From Actinomycetes bacterium (GTDB taxonomy: Bacteria > Actinomycetota > Acidimicrobiia > Acidimicrobiales > Ilumatobacteraceae): DNA of 40,707 bases. The stretch is taken from the NCBI GenBank assembly GCA_025358125.1, contig JANYKS010000038.1:1-40707 (forward strand), in the 5' to 3' direction. Below, piece by piece: positions 8,800 to 17,104 of this stretch (the stretch's first letter is position 1; each line of letters starts with the position of its first letter). The position numbers and the translations under genes were made by a program. The notes below the pieces were generated by a model that was not told the DNA's origin, did not search any database, and was given only the letters and a program-made list of their open reading frames with translations.

Positions 8800-10158
8800 G
8801 TGGCAACGAGGTTCGTGATCATCGGCGGTGGTCCGGCAGGCAATTCGGCGGCGACCTACGCGGCCCGCCTCGGCGCGCAGGTCACGCTGATCGAGCGCGA
8901 CGTGATCGGCGGCGCCGCCCACCTGTGGGACTGCATCCCGTCCAAGACGATGATCGCCACCGGCGGAGCGATGAGCTTCACGAGGCGCATCGGCGGGATG
9001 GGCCTCGAGCAGCAAGACGCAGAAGTCGACGTCGCTGCGCTCACCGGCCGGATCGAGGACATCAAGGGCCGGCTGCAACGAAACACCATCCAACTGCTCG
9101 AGAGTCAGGGTGTACGGATGATCGCTGGCGGGGCTCGCCTGCTCGGCCCGAACCGGGTCGAGGTCACGACGTCATCGTCGGTCGAGGTGATCGAGGCGGA
9201 CGCAATCCTGATTTCGACCGGCTCGCGCCCGCGGATCCCCGACTGGTGCCATCCCGACGGCGAGCGGATCCTGACGACGCGTGATTGCTACCCGCCAAAT
9301 CAGTTCCCGACGAGTATCACCGTGGTCGGCTCCGGTGTGACGGGCGTCGAATTCGTGCACATGTTCTCGTCGTTCGGTGCGCAGGTAACCCTCGTGGTCA
9401 GCCGCCAGCAGGTGCTGCCCAACAAGGACGCCGAGGTCGCGGCCGTTCTGGAGGACGACTTCTTGCGCCGCGGCGTCCGGTTGCTCAAGGGCGCGAGGGC
9501 GACCTCGATCGAACGCGTCGATGATCAGGTCGTCGTCAGCTGCGACGACGGGCGGGTCGTGCACAGCAGCCACGCAGTGCTGGCGATCGGCTCGGTGCCC
9601 AACACGGACGGGCTCGGTCTGGAGGCTGCCGGCGTAGCAGCCGAACGCGGCTACGTCATCATCAACCGACACTGCCAGAGCAACGTCTCTCACATCTACG
9701 CGGCCGGCGACGTCAGCGGCAAGCTACCGCTGTCGTCGGTGGCGAGCATGCAGGGGCGCAAAGTGGCCGAGCACGTGATGGGCCTGCAAAAGGTCGCCCA
9801 CCGTCACCTCGACTACGACAAGGCAGCATCGGCGATCTTCACCGAGCCCGAGATCGCCGACGTGGGGCTGGCCGAGACGGAGGCGTTCGCCCAAGGGCGC
9901 AAGATCCGCGTCACCAAGGTTCCGTTCAGCGCGACGCCGAAGGCACTCATCAACAACGACTCGCGTGGATTCGTCAAGATCGTGTCCGACCCGGCAACGG
10001 GCGTCGTGCTCGGCGGTTCCATCGTCGGGCGCCATGCCGCGGAGCTGATCAGCGTGATCGCGCTCGCCGTCACCGCGCACTTGAAGGTGAGCGACATCGT
10101 CGAGAGCTTGTTCGTCCATCCAGCGCTGGCCGAGGCGTTGGCCGAGGCTGCTGAGTGA
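8800..10158 (+). CDS. lpdA: LpdA-type FAD/NAD(P) oxidoreductase lacking the redox disulfide
   Basis: The 452-residue protein has the dihydrolipoamide dehydrogenase fold: an FAD-binding GGGPAG at 9-14, a second NAD(P)-binding GSGVTGVEF near 175, and a C-terminal dimerisation domain ending with HPALAEALAEAAE. The redox-active CxxxxC is absent: only Cys45 in WDCIPSK remains and Ala40 replaces the first cysteine. This matches what is known of Mycobacterium tuberculosis LpdA (Rv3303c), an NAD(P)H quinone reductase, rather than a true lipoamide dehydrogenase. Translation starts at GTG 8800. Its TGA overlaps the GTG of the following RDD gene. Confidence 0.88.
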   Translation: MATRFVIIGGGPAGNSAATYAARLGAQVTLIERDVIGGAAHLWDCIPSKTMIATGGAMSFTRRIGGMGLEQQDAEVDVAALTGRIEDIKGRLQRNTIQLLESQGVRMIAGGARLLGPNRVEVTTSSSVEVIEADAILISTGSRPRIPDWCHPDGERILTTRDCYPPNQFPTSITVVGSGVTGVEFVHMFSSFGAQVTLVVSRQQVLPNKDAEVAAVLEDDFLRRGVRLLKGARATSIERVDDQVVVSCDDGRVVHSSHAVLAIGSVPNTDGLGLEAAGVAAERGYVIINRHCQSNVSHIYAAGDVSGKLPLSSVASMQGRKVAEHVMGLQKVAHRHLDYDKAASAIFTEPEIADVGLAETEAFAQGRKIRVTKVPFSATPKALINNDSRGFVKIVSDPATGVVLGGSIVGRHAAELISVIALAVTAHLKVSDIVESLFVHPALAEALAEAAE

Positions 10159-10664
10159 GTTCGAACGGCGATGGGCTCGATCTGGTCCAGCGAAACGTTG
10201 CGCTCGGGCTCCCTGGCGCTGTGACGCTGGCGCCGTTGTGGCGGCGTCTCGTTGCCCAGATCCTGGATCAAGTGCTCGTGTTCGCGCCGGTCATATTGGT
10301 CGCTCTCGCACTCGGGGTGCGCAGCTCCAGAGACGTCACCGATCACGCCTTCGCAATCAACGTCGCGGTCATCACGGTCGCGTTCTCGTACGATTTCGTG
10401 ATGATCGCGCTCTTGGGCCGAACGGTCGGCAAGCTCGCGTTGGGCACTCGGGTGGTCCGCGTCGACACCGCAGGACCCGTGCTGTGGTCATCAGCCGCGA
10501 TCCGCGCGCTCGTGCCGCTCGCCGCAGGAGTCATCCCCGGAGTCGGGGCGTTCGCGAGCATGGTCGTCTACGCGACTGCGTTCTTCGACAGGCGTCGACA
10601 GGGATGGCACGACAAAGCGGCGGGAACCATCGTCGTGATGCACCGCTTTGCCGTTACGCGATGA
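10155..10664 (+). CDS. RDD-family membrane protein
   Basis: The 169-residue protein has three or four hydrophobic segments, including ILDQVLVFAPVILVALALGV and a second near residues 70-95. It carries the RDD family features: an early Arg (WRRLVAQILD), GRTVGKLALGTRVV in the middle, and RRRQGWHDKAAGTIVV near the end. Function of the family is not settled; some members are linked to ion or small-molecule transport. GTG at 10155 overlaps the lpdA stop (GTGA), so it is translationally coupled. Its last 11 bases overlap the end of the convergent carboxylase gene. Confidence 0.85.
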   Translation: MSSNGDGLDLVQRNVALGLPGAVTLAPLWRRLVAQILDQVLVFAPVILVALALGVRSSRDVTDHAFAINVAVITVAFSYDFVMIALLGRTVGKLALGTRVVRVDTAGPVLWSSAAIRALVPLAAGVIPGVGAFASMVVYATAFFDRRRQGWHDKAAGTIVVMHRFAVTR

Positions 10665-12420
10665 CGACTACGACATCGCCGGCGCCGACGGTGTCACCGG
10701 TCGTGACCTTGATCTCTTTCACCGTGCCGGTCTTTTCGGCCGCGATCTGATTCTCCATCTTCATCGCCTCGAGCACCACGACCGCCTGACCGGCCTCGAC
10801 GGCTTGGCCGACTTCGACCAGGATCTTCACGATCGTTCCCTGCATCGGGGCGGTGACGTTGCCGCTTCCGTCGCCCGCCGCGCCGGCAGCGGTCGCGGCC
10901 CGAGCCGTTTTCTTCGCTACCGCCCTGCCGGGCGCAACGACAGCCAAGCCCTCGGGCACCCACATCTTGATGTCGAACCGCTTGCCGTTGACCTCGACCG
11001 TGGTGTTGCGCTGCACGAGCGTGCCGGCTGCACCGTCGTCAGCCGCCGCAGGCTTGGGCGCCTCGATACCGCTGAGGTCGAGGACTTCCTCGACCCATTT
11101 CGTGCTGTGCTTCATTGCGTGGAAGTCGGGATGCCGGAGAATCGCAAGGTCAGCTGGAATCGTGGTCGCGACACCCTCGATCACCATTTCCTCGAGCGCC
11201 CGGATCGTTCGGGCGATCGCCGTCTCGCGGTCCCTGCCCCACACGATCAGCTTGCCGACGAGGTTGTCGTAGTATTGGCTGATCTCGTCGCCGGCCTCGT
11301 AACCGCCGTCGAAGCGTACGCCGAAGCCGTGGGGTGCGGTGAGCTTGGTGATCATGCCGGGACTCGGCAGGAACTTACCGCCGGCCGGGTTCTCGGCATT
11401 GATTCGGATCTCGATGCTGTGGCCGTCGCGGCGGGCCGCGACCTCGGCCTGGGTCAGCGGCAACGGTTCGCCGCCGGCGACTCTGATCTGCCATTCGACG
11501 AGGTCGATCCGGGTGATCTCCTCGCTGACCGGGTGTTCGACCTGGAGCCGGGTGTTCATCTCGAGAAAGAAGAACTCGCCGTCTTGATAGATGAACTCGA
11601 CAGTGCCCGCGTTGTAGTAGCCAACGGCCTTGGCGACCTTGATCGCGGCCTCGCCCATCGCGTCTTCCACGCCGTCCGGCAGGTGGGTGGCCGGTGCCTC
11701 CTCGACGAGCTTTTGGTGGCGGCGCTGGGCCGAGCAGTCGCGAGTGCTGACCCACACCATGTTGCCGTGCTGATCGCCGATCAACTGCACCTCGATGTGG
11801 CGCGGCCAGCTGAGGTAACGCTCGACGTACACCTCGTCGCGGCCGAAGTAGGCCTTGGCCTCGCGCTGGGCACTGTCCATCGCGTCCTGCACCTCGGCTG
11901 CGCTGTGCACGACCTTCATGCCCCGGCCGCCGCCGCCGAACGCGGCCTTGATCGCCACCGGCCAACCGTTCGAGTTGCCGAACTCGGTGATCTCGTCGGC
12001 GCTCTCGGCGAATTCGGTGGTGCCCGGAACGATCGGCGCGCCACCGGCAAGGGCGGCCTTGCGGCTGCTGACCTTGTCGCCCATCACGTCCACTGCCTCG
12101 GGCGGCGGTCCGATGAACGCGACCCCCATGGCCGTGATCGCACGGGCGAAGTCGGGGTTCTCGCTGAAGAAGCCGTAGCCGGGGTGCACACCGTCGGCGC
12201 CGCTCAGGCGGATCGCGTTCAGGATCGCTTCGGTGTTGAGGTAGCTCTCCGCCGCTGTCTGGCCCCCGAGCGCGTATGCCTCGTCGGCGAGGCGGACATG
12301 GAGCGCATTGCGATCGAGTTCGGAGTACACCGCGACGGTTGCGATTCCCAGCTCTTTGGCGGCCCGGATGACTCGGACGGCGATCTCTCCACGGTTGGCG
12401 ATCAGGATCTTCTTCAGCAC
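10654..12420 (-). CDS. accA: Acetyl/propionyl-CoA carboxylase alpha chain (biotin carboxylase + BCCP)
   Basis: This 588-residue protein joins an ATP-grasp biotin carboxylase to a biotin carrier domain. Landmarks are KKILIANRGEIA at the N-terminus, GGGGRGMKVV in the ATP loop, EMNTRLQVEHPVSE in the active site, and the biotinylation motif EAMKMEN with Lys near 554. It carboxylates biotin for acyl-CoA carboxylation (fatty acid or propionate metabolism); the carboxyltransferase beta subunit is not in this window. GTG at 12420 is the start because LKKILIANRG is where the family begins. The biotin ligase that would modify it is encoded divergently 60 bases away. Confidence 0.92.
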   Translation of the reverse strand: MLKKILIANRGEIAVRVIRAAKELGIATVAVYSELDRNALHVRLADEAYALGGQTAAESYLNTEAILNAIRLSGADGVHPGYGFFSENPDFARAITAMGVAFIGPPPEAVDVMGDKVSSRKAALAGGAPIVPGTTEFAESADEITEFGNSNGWPVAIKAAFGGGGRGMKVVHSAAEVQDAMDSAQREAKAYFGRDEVYVERYLSWPRHIEVQLIGDQHGNMVWVSTRDCSAQRRHQKLVEEAPATHLPDGVEDAMGEAAIKVAKAVGYYNAGTVEFIYQDGEFFFLEMNTRLQVEHPVSEEITRIDLVEWQIRVAGGEPLPLTQAEVAARRDGHSIEIRINAENPAGGKFLPSPGMITKLTAPHGFGVRFDGGYEAGDEISQYYDNLVGKLIVWGRDRETAIARTIRALEEMVIEGVATTIPADLAILRHPDFHAMKHSTKWVEEVLDLSGIEAPKPAAADDGAAGTLVQRNTTVEVNGKRFDIKMWVPEGLAVVAPGRAVAKKTARAATAAGAAGDGSGNVTAPMQGTIVKILVEVGQAVEAGQAVVVLEAMKMENQIAAEKTGTVKEIKVTTGDTVGAGDVVVVIA

Positions 12421-12456
12421 CCGCCAATGATGGCCGGTGGGCACCCTCGCACGCCA

Positions 12457-12469
12457 ACCCTCCGAGGGT
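12457..12469. promoter_or_regulatory. Palindrome in the accA-birA divergent spacer
   Basis: ACCCTCCGAGGGT is a perfect dyad around a central C in the 60-base spacer shared by the carboxylase and biotin ligase genes. Extra half-sites lie nearby (ACCCTC at 12443-12448, AGGGT at 12476-12480). It could be an operator for both genes; no regulator is identified. Confidence 0.4.
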
Positions 12470-12480
12470 CCGCGTAGGGT

Positions 12481-13272
12481 GTGGCGATGGACGACGAAAG
12501 CGCTGGAGCCGATTCGCCGGTGGGATCGCCCAGTGGATCGCCAGCGGGATGGCCCAGTGGATCGCCTGCGCGAGGGCCGGGGGGATGGCCGGGGGGATGG
12601 CACGTCGAGTGGGTGCCAGAGACCGGTTCGACGAACGCCGATCTGCTCGCTGCGGGAACTGCCGGAGCGCCCGACCGCACGGTGCTTGCCGCTGATCATC
12701 AGACCGCTGGGCGGGGCCGGCTCGACCGGCGGTGGGAAGCACCGTCGGGCGTGAACCTGTTGACGAGTCTGCTGTTGCGCGATCTGCCCGAGCACGCCCA
12801 CGAGGTCACCCAGCGTGTCGCGCTCGCCGCACTCGCTGGGTGTCGCGCCGTCTGGGGTGTCGAGCCGAGCCTCAAGTGGCCGAACGATCTCCTCCTCGAT
12901 GGCGCCAAGCTGGCAGGGTTGCTGGCCCAGATGGGCACATCAGCGGGCGGCCCGTTCGTGGTGGTCGGCATCGGTGTCAACGTCGGGTGGGCGCCACCGG
13001 GTGCCGCCCGGCTCGGCGATGGCGGCGAGCCGCGCCGGCTGCTCCATGCGCTCCTCACCGAATACGACGCGCTGCCCGATGACGTCTCGCGGCTGTATCG
13101 CCGACACCTCGCGACGATCGGCCAACTGGTCAGGGTCGAGTTGCCCGACGAACAGTTCATCACCGGTACGGCGATCGATGTCGAAGCCGATGGCCGCCTC
13201 GTCGTGCTCGACGACTGCGCGATCTCGCATCGCATCGACACCGGCGACGTGATCCACCTCCGTCCGGCCTGA
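12481..13272 (+). CDS. birA: Biotin--[acetyl-CoA-carboxylase] ligase
   Basis: BirA attaches biotin to the carrier lysine of carboxylases. The catalytic core shows the ATP/biotin loop QTAGRGRLDRRW and KWPNDLLLDGAKLAG, then VVVGIGVNV, and the small C-terminal SH3-like domain. There is no N-terminal helix-turn-helix, so it should not act as a repressor like E. coli BirA. Instead the first 40 residues are a Gly/Ser/Pro/Trp-rich extension encoded by 12-bp tandem repeats, not expected in the family. GTG at 12481 or ATG at 12487 are both possible starts. The gene is divergent from the carboxylase it probably modifies. Confidence 0.9.
   Translation: MAMDDESAGADSPVGSPSGSPAGWPSGSPARGPGGWPGGWHVEWVPETGSTNADLLAAGTAGAPDRTVLAADHQTAGRGRLDRRWEAPSGVNLLTSLLLRDLPEHAHEVTQRVALAALAGCRAVWGVEPSLKWPNDLLLDGAKLAGLLAQMGTSAGGPFVVVGIGVNVGWAPPGAARLGDGGEPRRLLHALLTEYDALPDDVSRLYRRHLATIGQLVRVELPDEQFITGTAIDVEADGRLVVLDDCAISHRIDTGDVIHLRPA
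12523..12602. repeat. Degenerate 12-bp tandem repeats in birA
   Basis: About six imperfect 12-bp units of the type GGATCGCCCAGT encode GSPS/GSPA/GWPS-like tetrapeptides before the ligase domain. The period keeps the reading frame. Confidence 0.85.
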
Positions 13273-13278
13273 ACGCAG

Positions 13279-14406
13279 GTGACCCGGAACGGCGCCGCCA
13301 CCCGGCTACCGTCAATGGCCGTGCAGGTCGCACCATCCGCCCTCGAATCGCGCCGGTCTTCTCGGTCAAGTGATCCCGCCGGCCCGACATTCGTCCACCA
13401 AACCGGGCCGTCAGGGCCTCGCCGGCGACCCCATCGAGCCGCGACACTGCTGCTCACGGCACTGATCGTCGCTGCGGCCGGTTCGGCAGGTGTGCTCATC
13501 ACGGCCCAGCAGCAGGTGACCCGTATCGCGCGGGTCAAAGGGTTGGAGAACGTCCTCAGCCCGCCGAACGCCAACGTCGAGAACTATCTGCTCGTCGGCT
13601 CCGATAGCCGCGCCGGGGAAGATCCGTCGTCGCCCGACTTCGGAGGCATCGGTGGCGTCGACACGGTGAATGGCAACCGCAGCGACACGATCATGGTCCT
13701 GCGCCGAGATCTCGCCGGCGGGCCGACCTCGCTGCTCTCACTGCCGCGAGACCTGTGGGTGGACATCCCCGGACGGCAGAACAAGAGCCGGATCAACGCC
13801 GCGTACCAGGACGGCCCGGCGGTGTTGATCCAGACCGTCCAACAATCGCTCGGGATCCCGATCCAGCACTATGTCGAAGTCGACTTCCAGGGTTTCAAAT
13901 CGCTCGTCGACGCCATCGGCGGGGTGCGGGTGTGCTTCATCTCGCCGGCACGCGACACCCACACCGGGTTGAACATCCCGGTTCCCGGCTGTTTCGTCCT
14001 CGACGGCATCCAGGGTCTCGCCTACGCCCGCAGCCGTCACTACGAGACGTACGAGAACGACATGTGGAAGGAAGATCCCTCGTCGGATCTCGGCCGGATC
14101 AAGCGCCAGCAACAGTTCATCAACACCGCGCTTCAGGCCGCTCTCGCCAAGGTCAAGGGCAATCCTCTCACGGCCGGCGACGTCTTGGTGTCGAGCACGG
14201 GCGCGCTTCGGCTCGACTCCCAACTCGATGTGCTCGGAGCAGCCAGCGCCCTTCGCGGGGCCGTCGGCAGCGGATTGAAGACGTTTTCGCCGCCGGTCGT
14301 CGGCAAGACCATCAATGGCAATGCGGTGCTGGTTTTCGGCGCCGGAGCGCAGGCGTTTGTCGACTACTTCAGCGGCGTCAGCAATACACCTCCGGTTTCG
14401 GCTTAG
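13279..14406 (+). CDS. LytR-CpsA-Psr (LCP) family cell-wall glycopolymer ligase
   Basis: LCP proteins transfer polyprenyl-phosphate-linked glycopolymers to peptidoglycan outside the membrane. The protein has a basic, disordered N-terminus, one membrane segment (about 53-75), then the LCP core: VENYLLVGSDSRAG, NRSDTIMVLRRD, SLPRDLWVDIPG, INAAY, and the later LAYARSRHYE and DLGRIKRQQQF with conserved Asp/Arg residues. GTG at 13279 follows birA by six bases; ATG at 13315 is an equally possible start since neither has a good ribosome binding site. It sits directly upstream of the rhamnose genes, which fits attachment of a rhamnose-containing polymer. Confidence 0.9.
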   Translation: MTRNGAATRLPSMAVQVAPSALESRRSSRSSDPAGPTFVHQTGPSGPRRRPHRAATLLLTALIVAAAGSAGVLITAQQQVTRIARVKGLENVLSPPNANVENYLLVGSDSRAGEDPSSPDFGGIGGVDTVNGNRSDTIMVLRRDLAGGPTSLLSLPRDLWVDIPGRQNKSRINAAYQDGPAVLIQTVQQSLGIPIQHYVEVDFQGFKSLVDAIGGVRVCFISPARDTHTGLNIPVPGCFVLDGIQGLAYARSRHYETYENDMWKEDPSSDLGRIKRQQQFINTALQAALAKVKGNPLTAGDVLVSSTGALRLDSQLDVLGAASALRGAVGSGLKTFSPPVVGKTINGNAVLVFGAGAQAFVDYFSGVSNTPPVSA

Positions 14407-14435
14407 TCTTTGCCCCGTTTGTTGACCCGCGCCAG

Positions 14436-14457
14436 ACTGTGAACTCGACTGTGAACT
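14436..14457. promoter_or_regulatory. Direct repeat just upstream of rmlA
   Basis: ACTGTGAACT occurs at 14436-14445 and 14448-14457, ending four bases before the rmlA ATG. A 12-base spacing is close to one helical turn, so an activator or repressor site is possible. A TTGACC at 14422-14427 could be part of a promoter. Confidence 0.3.
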
Positions 14458-14461
14458 GGAT

Positions 14462-15541
14462 ATGAAAGCACTCATTCTCGCCGGCGGGGCCGGTACGCGC
14501 CTGCGCCCCATCACCCACACGAGTGCCAAACAGCTGGTACCGGTCGCCAACAAGCCGATCCTCTTCTATGGCATCGAGGCAATGGCGGCTGCGGGCATCC
14601 GCGAGATCGGGATCATCGTCGGCGACACGCGGGTCGAGGTCATGTCGACGGTCGGCGACGGTGGCCAATTCGGGGTCGCGGTGACCTACATCCCCCAGGA
14701 CGCTCCGCTCGGGCTTGCCCACTGCGTTCTCATCGCCCAGGAATTCCTCGGTGAGGACGATTTCGTGATGTACCTCGGCGACAACCTGCTCGAGCAGGAC
14801 CTCGCCGCGTTCGTCCACTCGTTCGAGACGGCGCGCGCATCGAGCGAGCCACCGGCTGCCCAGATCCTGCTCAAGAAGGTTCCGGACCCGCACCGCTTCG
14901 GGATCGCATCGCTCGACGCCGGCGGAAACGTCGTGCATCTCGTCGAGAAGCCGGCCGACCCGACGAGCGACCTCGCCCTCGTCGGCGTCTACCTGTTCGA
15001 CAAGACGATCCACACTGCGGTCGCTGCGATCGATCCCTCACCCCGCGGCGAGCTCGAGATCACCGACGCGATCCAGTGGCTGATCGACAGGGGCGACCGG
15101 GTTCGGTGCGAGCTGCTCACCGGCTGGTGGATCGACACCGGCAAGCTCACGCCATTGCTCGAAGCGAATCGGCTGCTTCTCGAAAAGATCGAGACCCGGA
15201 TCGACGGCACCGTCGACGAACTCTCCTCGATCGACGGTCGAGTCGTCGTCGAGGCCGGTGCCGTCATCACCAACTCGAGCATCCGCGGGCCGGTGGCGAT
15301 CGCAGCAGGGGCGCGGATCACCGACAGCTTCATCGGGCCGTTCACGGCCATTGGCGCCGATTGCGAGGTCACCAACAGCGAGATCGAGCATTCCGTGATC
15401 ATGACCCGCAGTATCATCTCCGACATTCCCCGGCTCGAGGACAGCCTCATCGGGAAAGAGGCGGTCGTCGCCAGGACGCAGAAGCGACCACGGGCAACCC
15501 GGCTGATGGTCGGCGATCATTGTCAGATCGACGTGGAGTAG
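14462..15541 (+). CDS. rmlA: Glucose-1-phosphate thymidylyltransferase (long form)
   Basis: RmlA makes dTDP-glucose from dTTP and glucose-1-phosphate, the first step to dTDP-L-rhamnose. The nucleotide loop LAGGAGTRLRP is at 6-16, with YLGDNLLE and the sugar-phosphate EKP motif following. After about residue 240 there is a hexapeptide-type beta-helix extension, making 359 residues; this is the long (StrD-like) subgroup rather than the 290-residue enterobacterial form. It begins the rmlA-rmlC-rmlB-rmlD set, with five bases to the next gene. Confidence 0.93.
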   Translation: MKALILAGGAGTRLRPITHTSAKQLVPVANKPILFYGIEAMAAAGIREIGIIVGDTRVEVMSTVGDGGQFGVAVTYIPQDAPLGLAHCVLIAQEFLGEDDFVMYLGDNLLEQDLAAFVHSFETARASSEPPAAQILLKKVPDPHRFGIASLDAGGNVVHLVEKPADPTSDLALVGVYLFDKTIHTAVAAIDPSPRGELEITDAIQWLIDRGDRVRCELLTGWWIDTGKLTPLLEANRLLLEKIETRIDGTVDELSSIDGRVVVEAGAVITNSSIRGPVAIAAGARITDSFIGPFTAIGADCEVTNSEIEHSVIMTRSIISDIPRLEDSLIGKEAVVARTQKRPRATRLMVGDHCQIDVE

Positions 15542-15546
15542 GAGCT

Positions 15547-16098
15547 ATGCCAAACGTGTACGAAAGCGATGCCATTGCCGGTGTCTTCATCGTGGAGCCG
15601 AGCATCCACGGCGACCAACGCGGCCTGTTCATCGAGACCTACCGCCGCGAGTGGTTCCCGAACGGCCGGGAGATGCTCCAGGGCAACCGGGCCAATCGCC
15701 AGCAGGGTGCCGTCGTCGGTCTCCACTATCACCTCCATCAGGCCGACTACTGGTACGTTCCGTTCGGCACGGCGCGCGTGGTCCTGCACGATCTTCGTGA
15801 GGGTGGCCCCACCGACGCCACGACCCTGTGCCTCGATCTGAGCGGCGACAATCACATCGGCGTGTTCATCCCACCCGGTGTCGCCCATGGTTTCGCGGCG
15901 CTCACCGACATGGTCATCACCTATCTCGTCGACAGCTACTACAACCCCCAGGACGAACTCGGCGTGATGTGGAACGACCCGGACGTCGCCGGTGATTGGG
16001 GCGTGGAGACGCCGATCCTGTCGGGGCGCGACGAAACCAATCCGCGACGGGGCGACATTCCAGCTGGCCGCCGCCCGTACTGGAAGATGCGCACGTGA
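15547..16098 (+). CDS. rmlC: dTDP-4-dehydrorhamnose 3,5-epimerase-like protein
   Basis: The 183-residue cupin matches RmlC in its second half: FIPPGVAHGFAALTD, then YLVDSYYNPQDELGVMWNDP. The first half keeps GDQRGLFIETYR and the candidate catalytic His in VGLHYH. It differs from textbook RmlC in that the Arg of RGLH is Val-Gly-Leu-His here, and the usual QGKLVRV segment reads QADYWYVPFGTARVV. It most likely epimerises dTDP-4-keto-6-deoxyglucose, but a related epimerase of different specificity is possible. ATG at 15547 has GGAG upstream; the gene overlaps rmlB by four bases. Confidence 0.82.
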   Translation: MPNVYESDAIAGVFIVEPSIHGDQRGLFIETYRREWFPNGREMLQGNRANRQQGAVVGLHYHLHQADYWYVPFGTARVVLHDLREGGPTDATTLCLDLSGDNHIGVFIPPGVAHGFAALTDMVITYLVDSYYNPQDELGVMWNDPDVAGDWGVETPILSGRDETNPRRGDIPAGRRPYWKMRT

Positions 16099-17060
16099 AG
16101 CAGTTCGTCACCGGCGCCGCCGGATTCATCGGCTCCAACTACGTGCGCCACATCCTGAACACCACCGACCACATCGTCACGGTGTACGACGCGCTCACGT
16201 ATGCGGGCAATCTGGAGAGCATCCGTGATCTCATCGACGATCGCCGCTGCAGTTTCGTCAAGGGCGACATCTGCGATCAGGACGATGTCCTCACCGCGAT
16301 GCGGGGCCACGACGCGGTCGTGCACTTCGCGGCCGAGACCCACGTCGACCGCTCGATCAACGACGGCTACTCGTTCGTCAAGACGAACTGTTTCGGGACC
16401 AACGTGTTGTGCGATGTCGCCCGCCAGGTCGGGGTCGAGCGGTTCGTGCACATCTCGACCGACGAGGTCTACGGCTCGATCGCGGAGGGCTCGTTCAGCG
16501 AGACCGATGCGCTCGGCCCGCGCTCGCCGTATTCGGCGGCCAAGGCCGGCAGCGATCTGATCGCGCTCAGCTACCACACGACGCATGGCCTGCCCGTGCT
16601 CGTCACCCGGTGCAGCAACAACTTCGGCCCGTATCAGTTCCCCGAGAAGCTGATCCCGCTGTTCACCACCAACCTCCTCGACGGCGCCAACGTGCCGCTG
16701 TACGGCGATGGCGGCAACGTGCGCGACTGGATCCACGTCAACGACCACAACACCGCTGTCGAGCTGATCCTTCGCAAAGGAACCGTCGGCGAGATCTACA
16801 ACATCGGCGCAGGCAACGAGGTCACCAACAACGAGATCACGTATCGCCTGCTCGAGCTGACCGGCCGCGACGAGGGTTTCATCACTCCTGTCGCTGATCG
16901 GCTGGGTCACGACCGGCGCTACTCGATCACCCACGAGAAGGTCTCCGCGCTCGGTTGGAAGACCGAGCACAACCTCGTCGATGCTCTTGCCGAAACGGTG
17001 CAGTGGTACCGCGAGAATCGAGCCTGGTGGGAGCCGCTGAAGGCGAAGGCCGCGCTCTGA
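16095..17060 (+). CDS. rmlB: dTDP-glucose 4,6-dehydratase
   Basis: RmlB converts dTDP-glucose to dTDP-4-keto-6-deoxyglucose using bound NAD. The Rossmann motif GAAGFIGS is at the N-terminus, followed by HFAAETHVDRSI, STDEVYGS, the catalytic YSAAK and NNFGPYQFPEKLIPL, all typical for the family. It is 321 residues. The start is GTG at 16095, overlapping the rmlC stop (GTGA). Its TGA at 17058-17060 overlaps the first ATG of a mini-ORF chain leading to rmlD. Confidence 0.94.
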   Translation: MKQFVTGAAGFIGSNYVRHILNTTDHIVTVYDALTYAGNLESIRDLIDDRRCSFVKGDICDQDDVLTAMRGHDAVVHFAAETHVDRSINDGYSFVKTNCFGTNVLCDVARQVGVERFVHISTDEVYGSIAEGSFSETDALGPRSPYSAAKAGSDLIALSYHTTHGLPVLVTRCSNNFGPYQFPEKLIPLFTTNLLDGANVPLYGDGGNVRDWIHVNDHNTAVELILRKGTVGEIYNIGAGNEVTNNEITYRLLELTGRDEGFITPVADRLGHDRRYSITHEKVSALGWKTEHNLVDALAETVQWYRENRAWWEPLKAKAAL

Positions 17061-17104
17061 TGAGCGATTCATCATGAGGGTCCCGGCATGAGGGTTTTGG
17101 CATG
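17060..17104 (+). repeat. 14-bp spaced start-codon repeats linking rmlB to rmlD
   Basis: ATGAG occurs at 17060, 17074, 17088 and 17102. From the first three, translation would stop after five codons (MSDSS, MRVPA, MRVLA), and each TGA overlaps the next ATG. The fourth ATG is rmlD. The last two units differ only after the start of the gene (ATGAGGGTTTTGG), so they look like slippage copies of the rmlD 5-prime end. GAGGG inside each unit sits about seven bases before the next ATG, a good ribosome-binding spacing. Confidence 0.85.

Noticed and set aside
10648..12477. 609-codon plus-strand frame
   Set aside because: Antisense of the biotin carboxylase gene; composition is Asp/Val/Leu-rich shadow with no motif.
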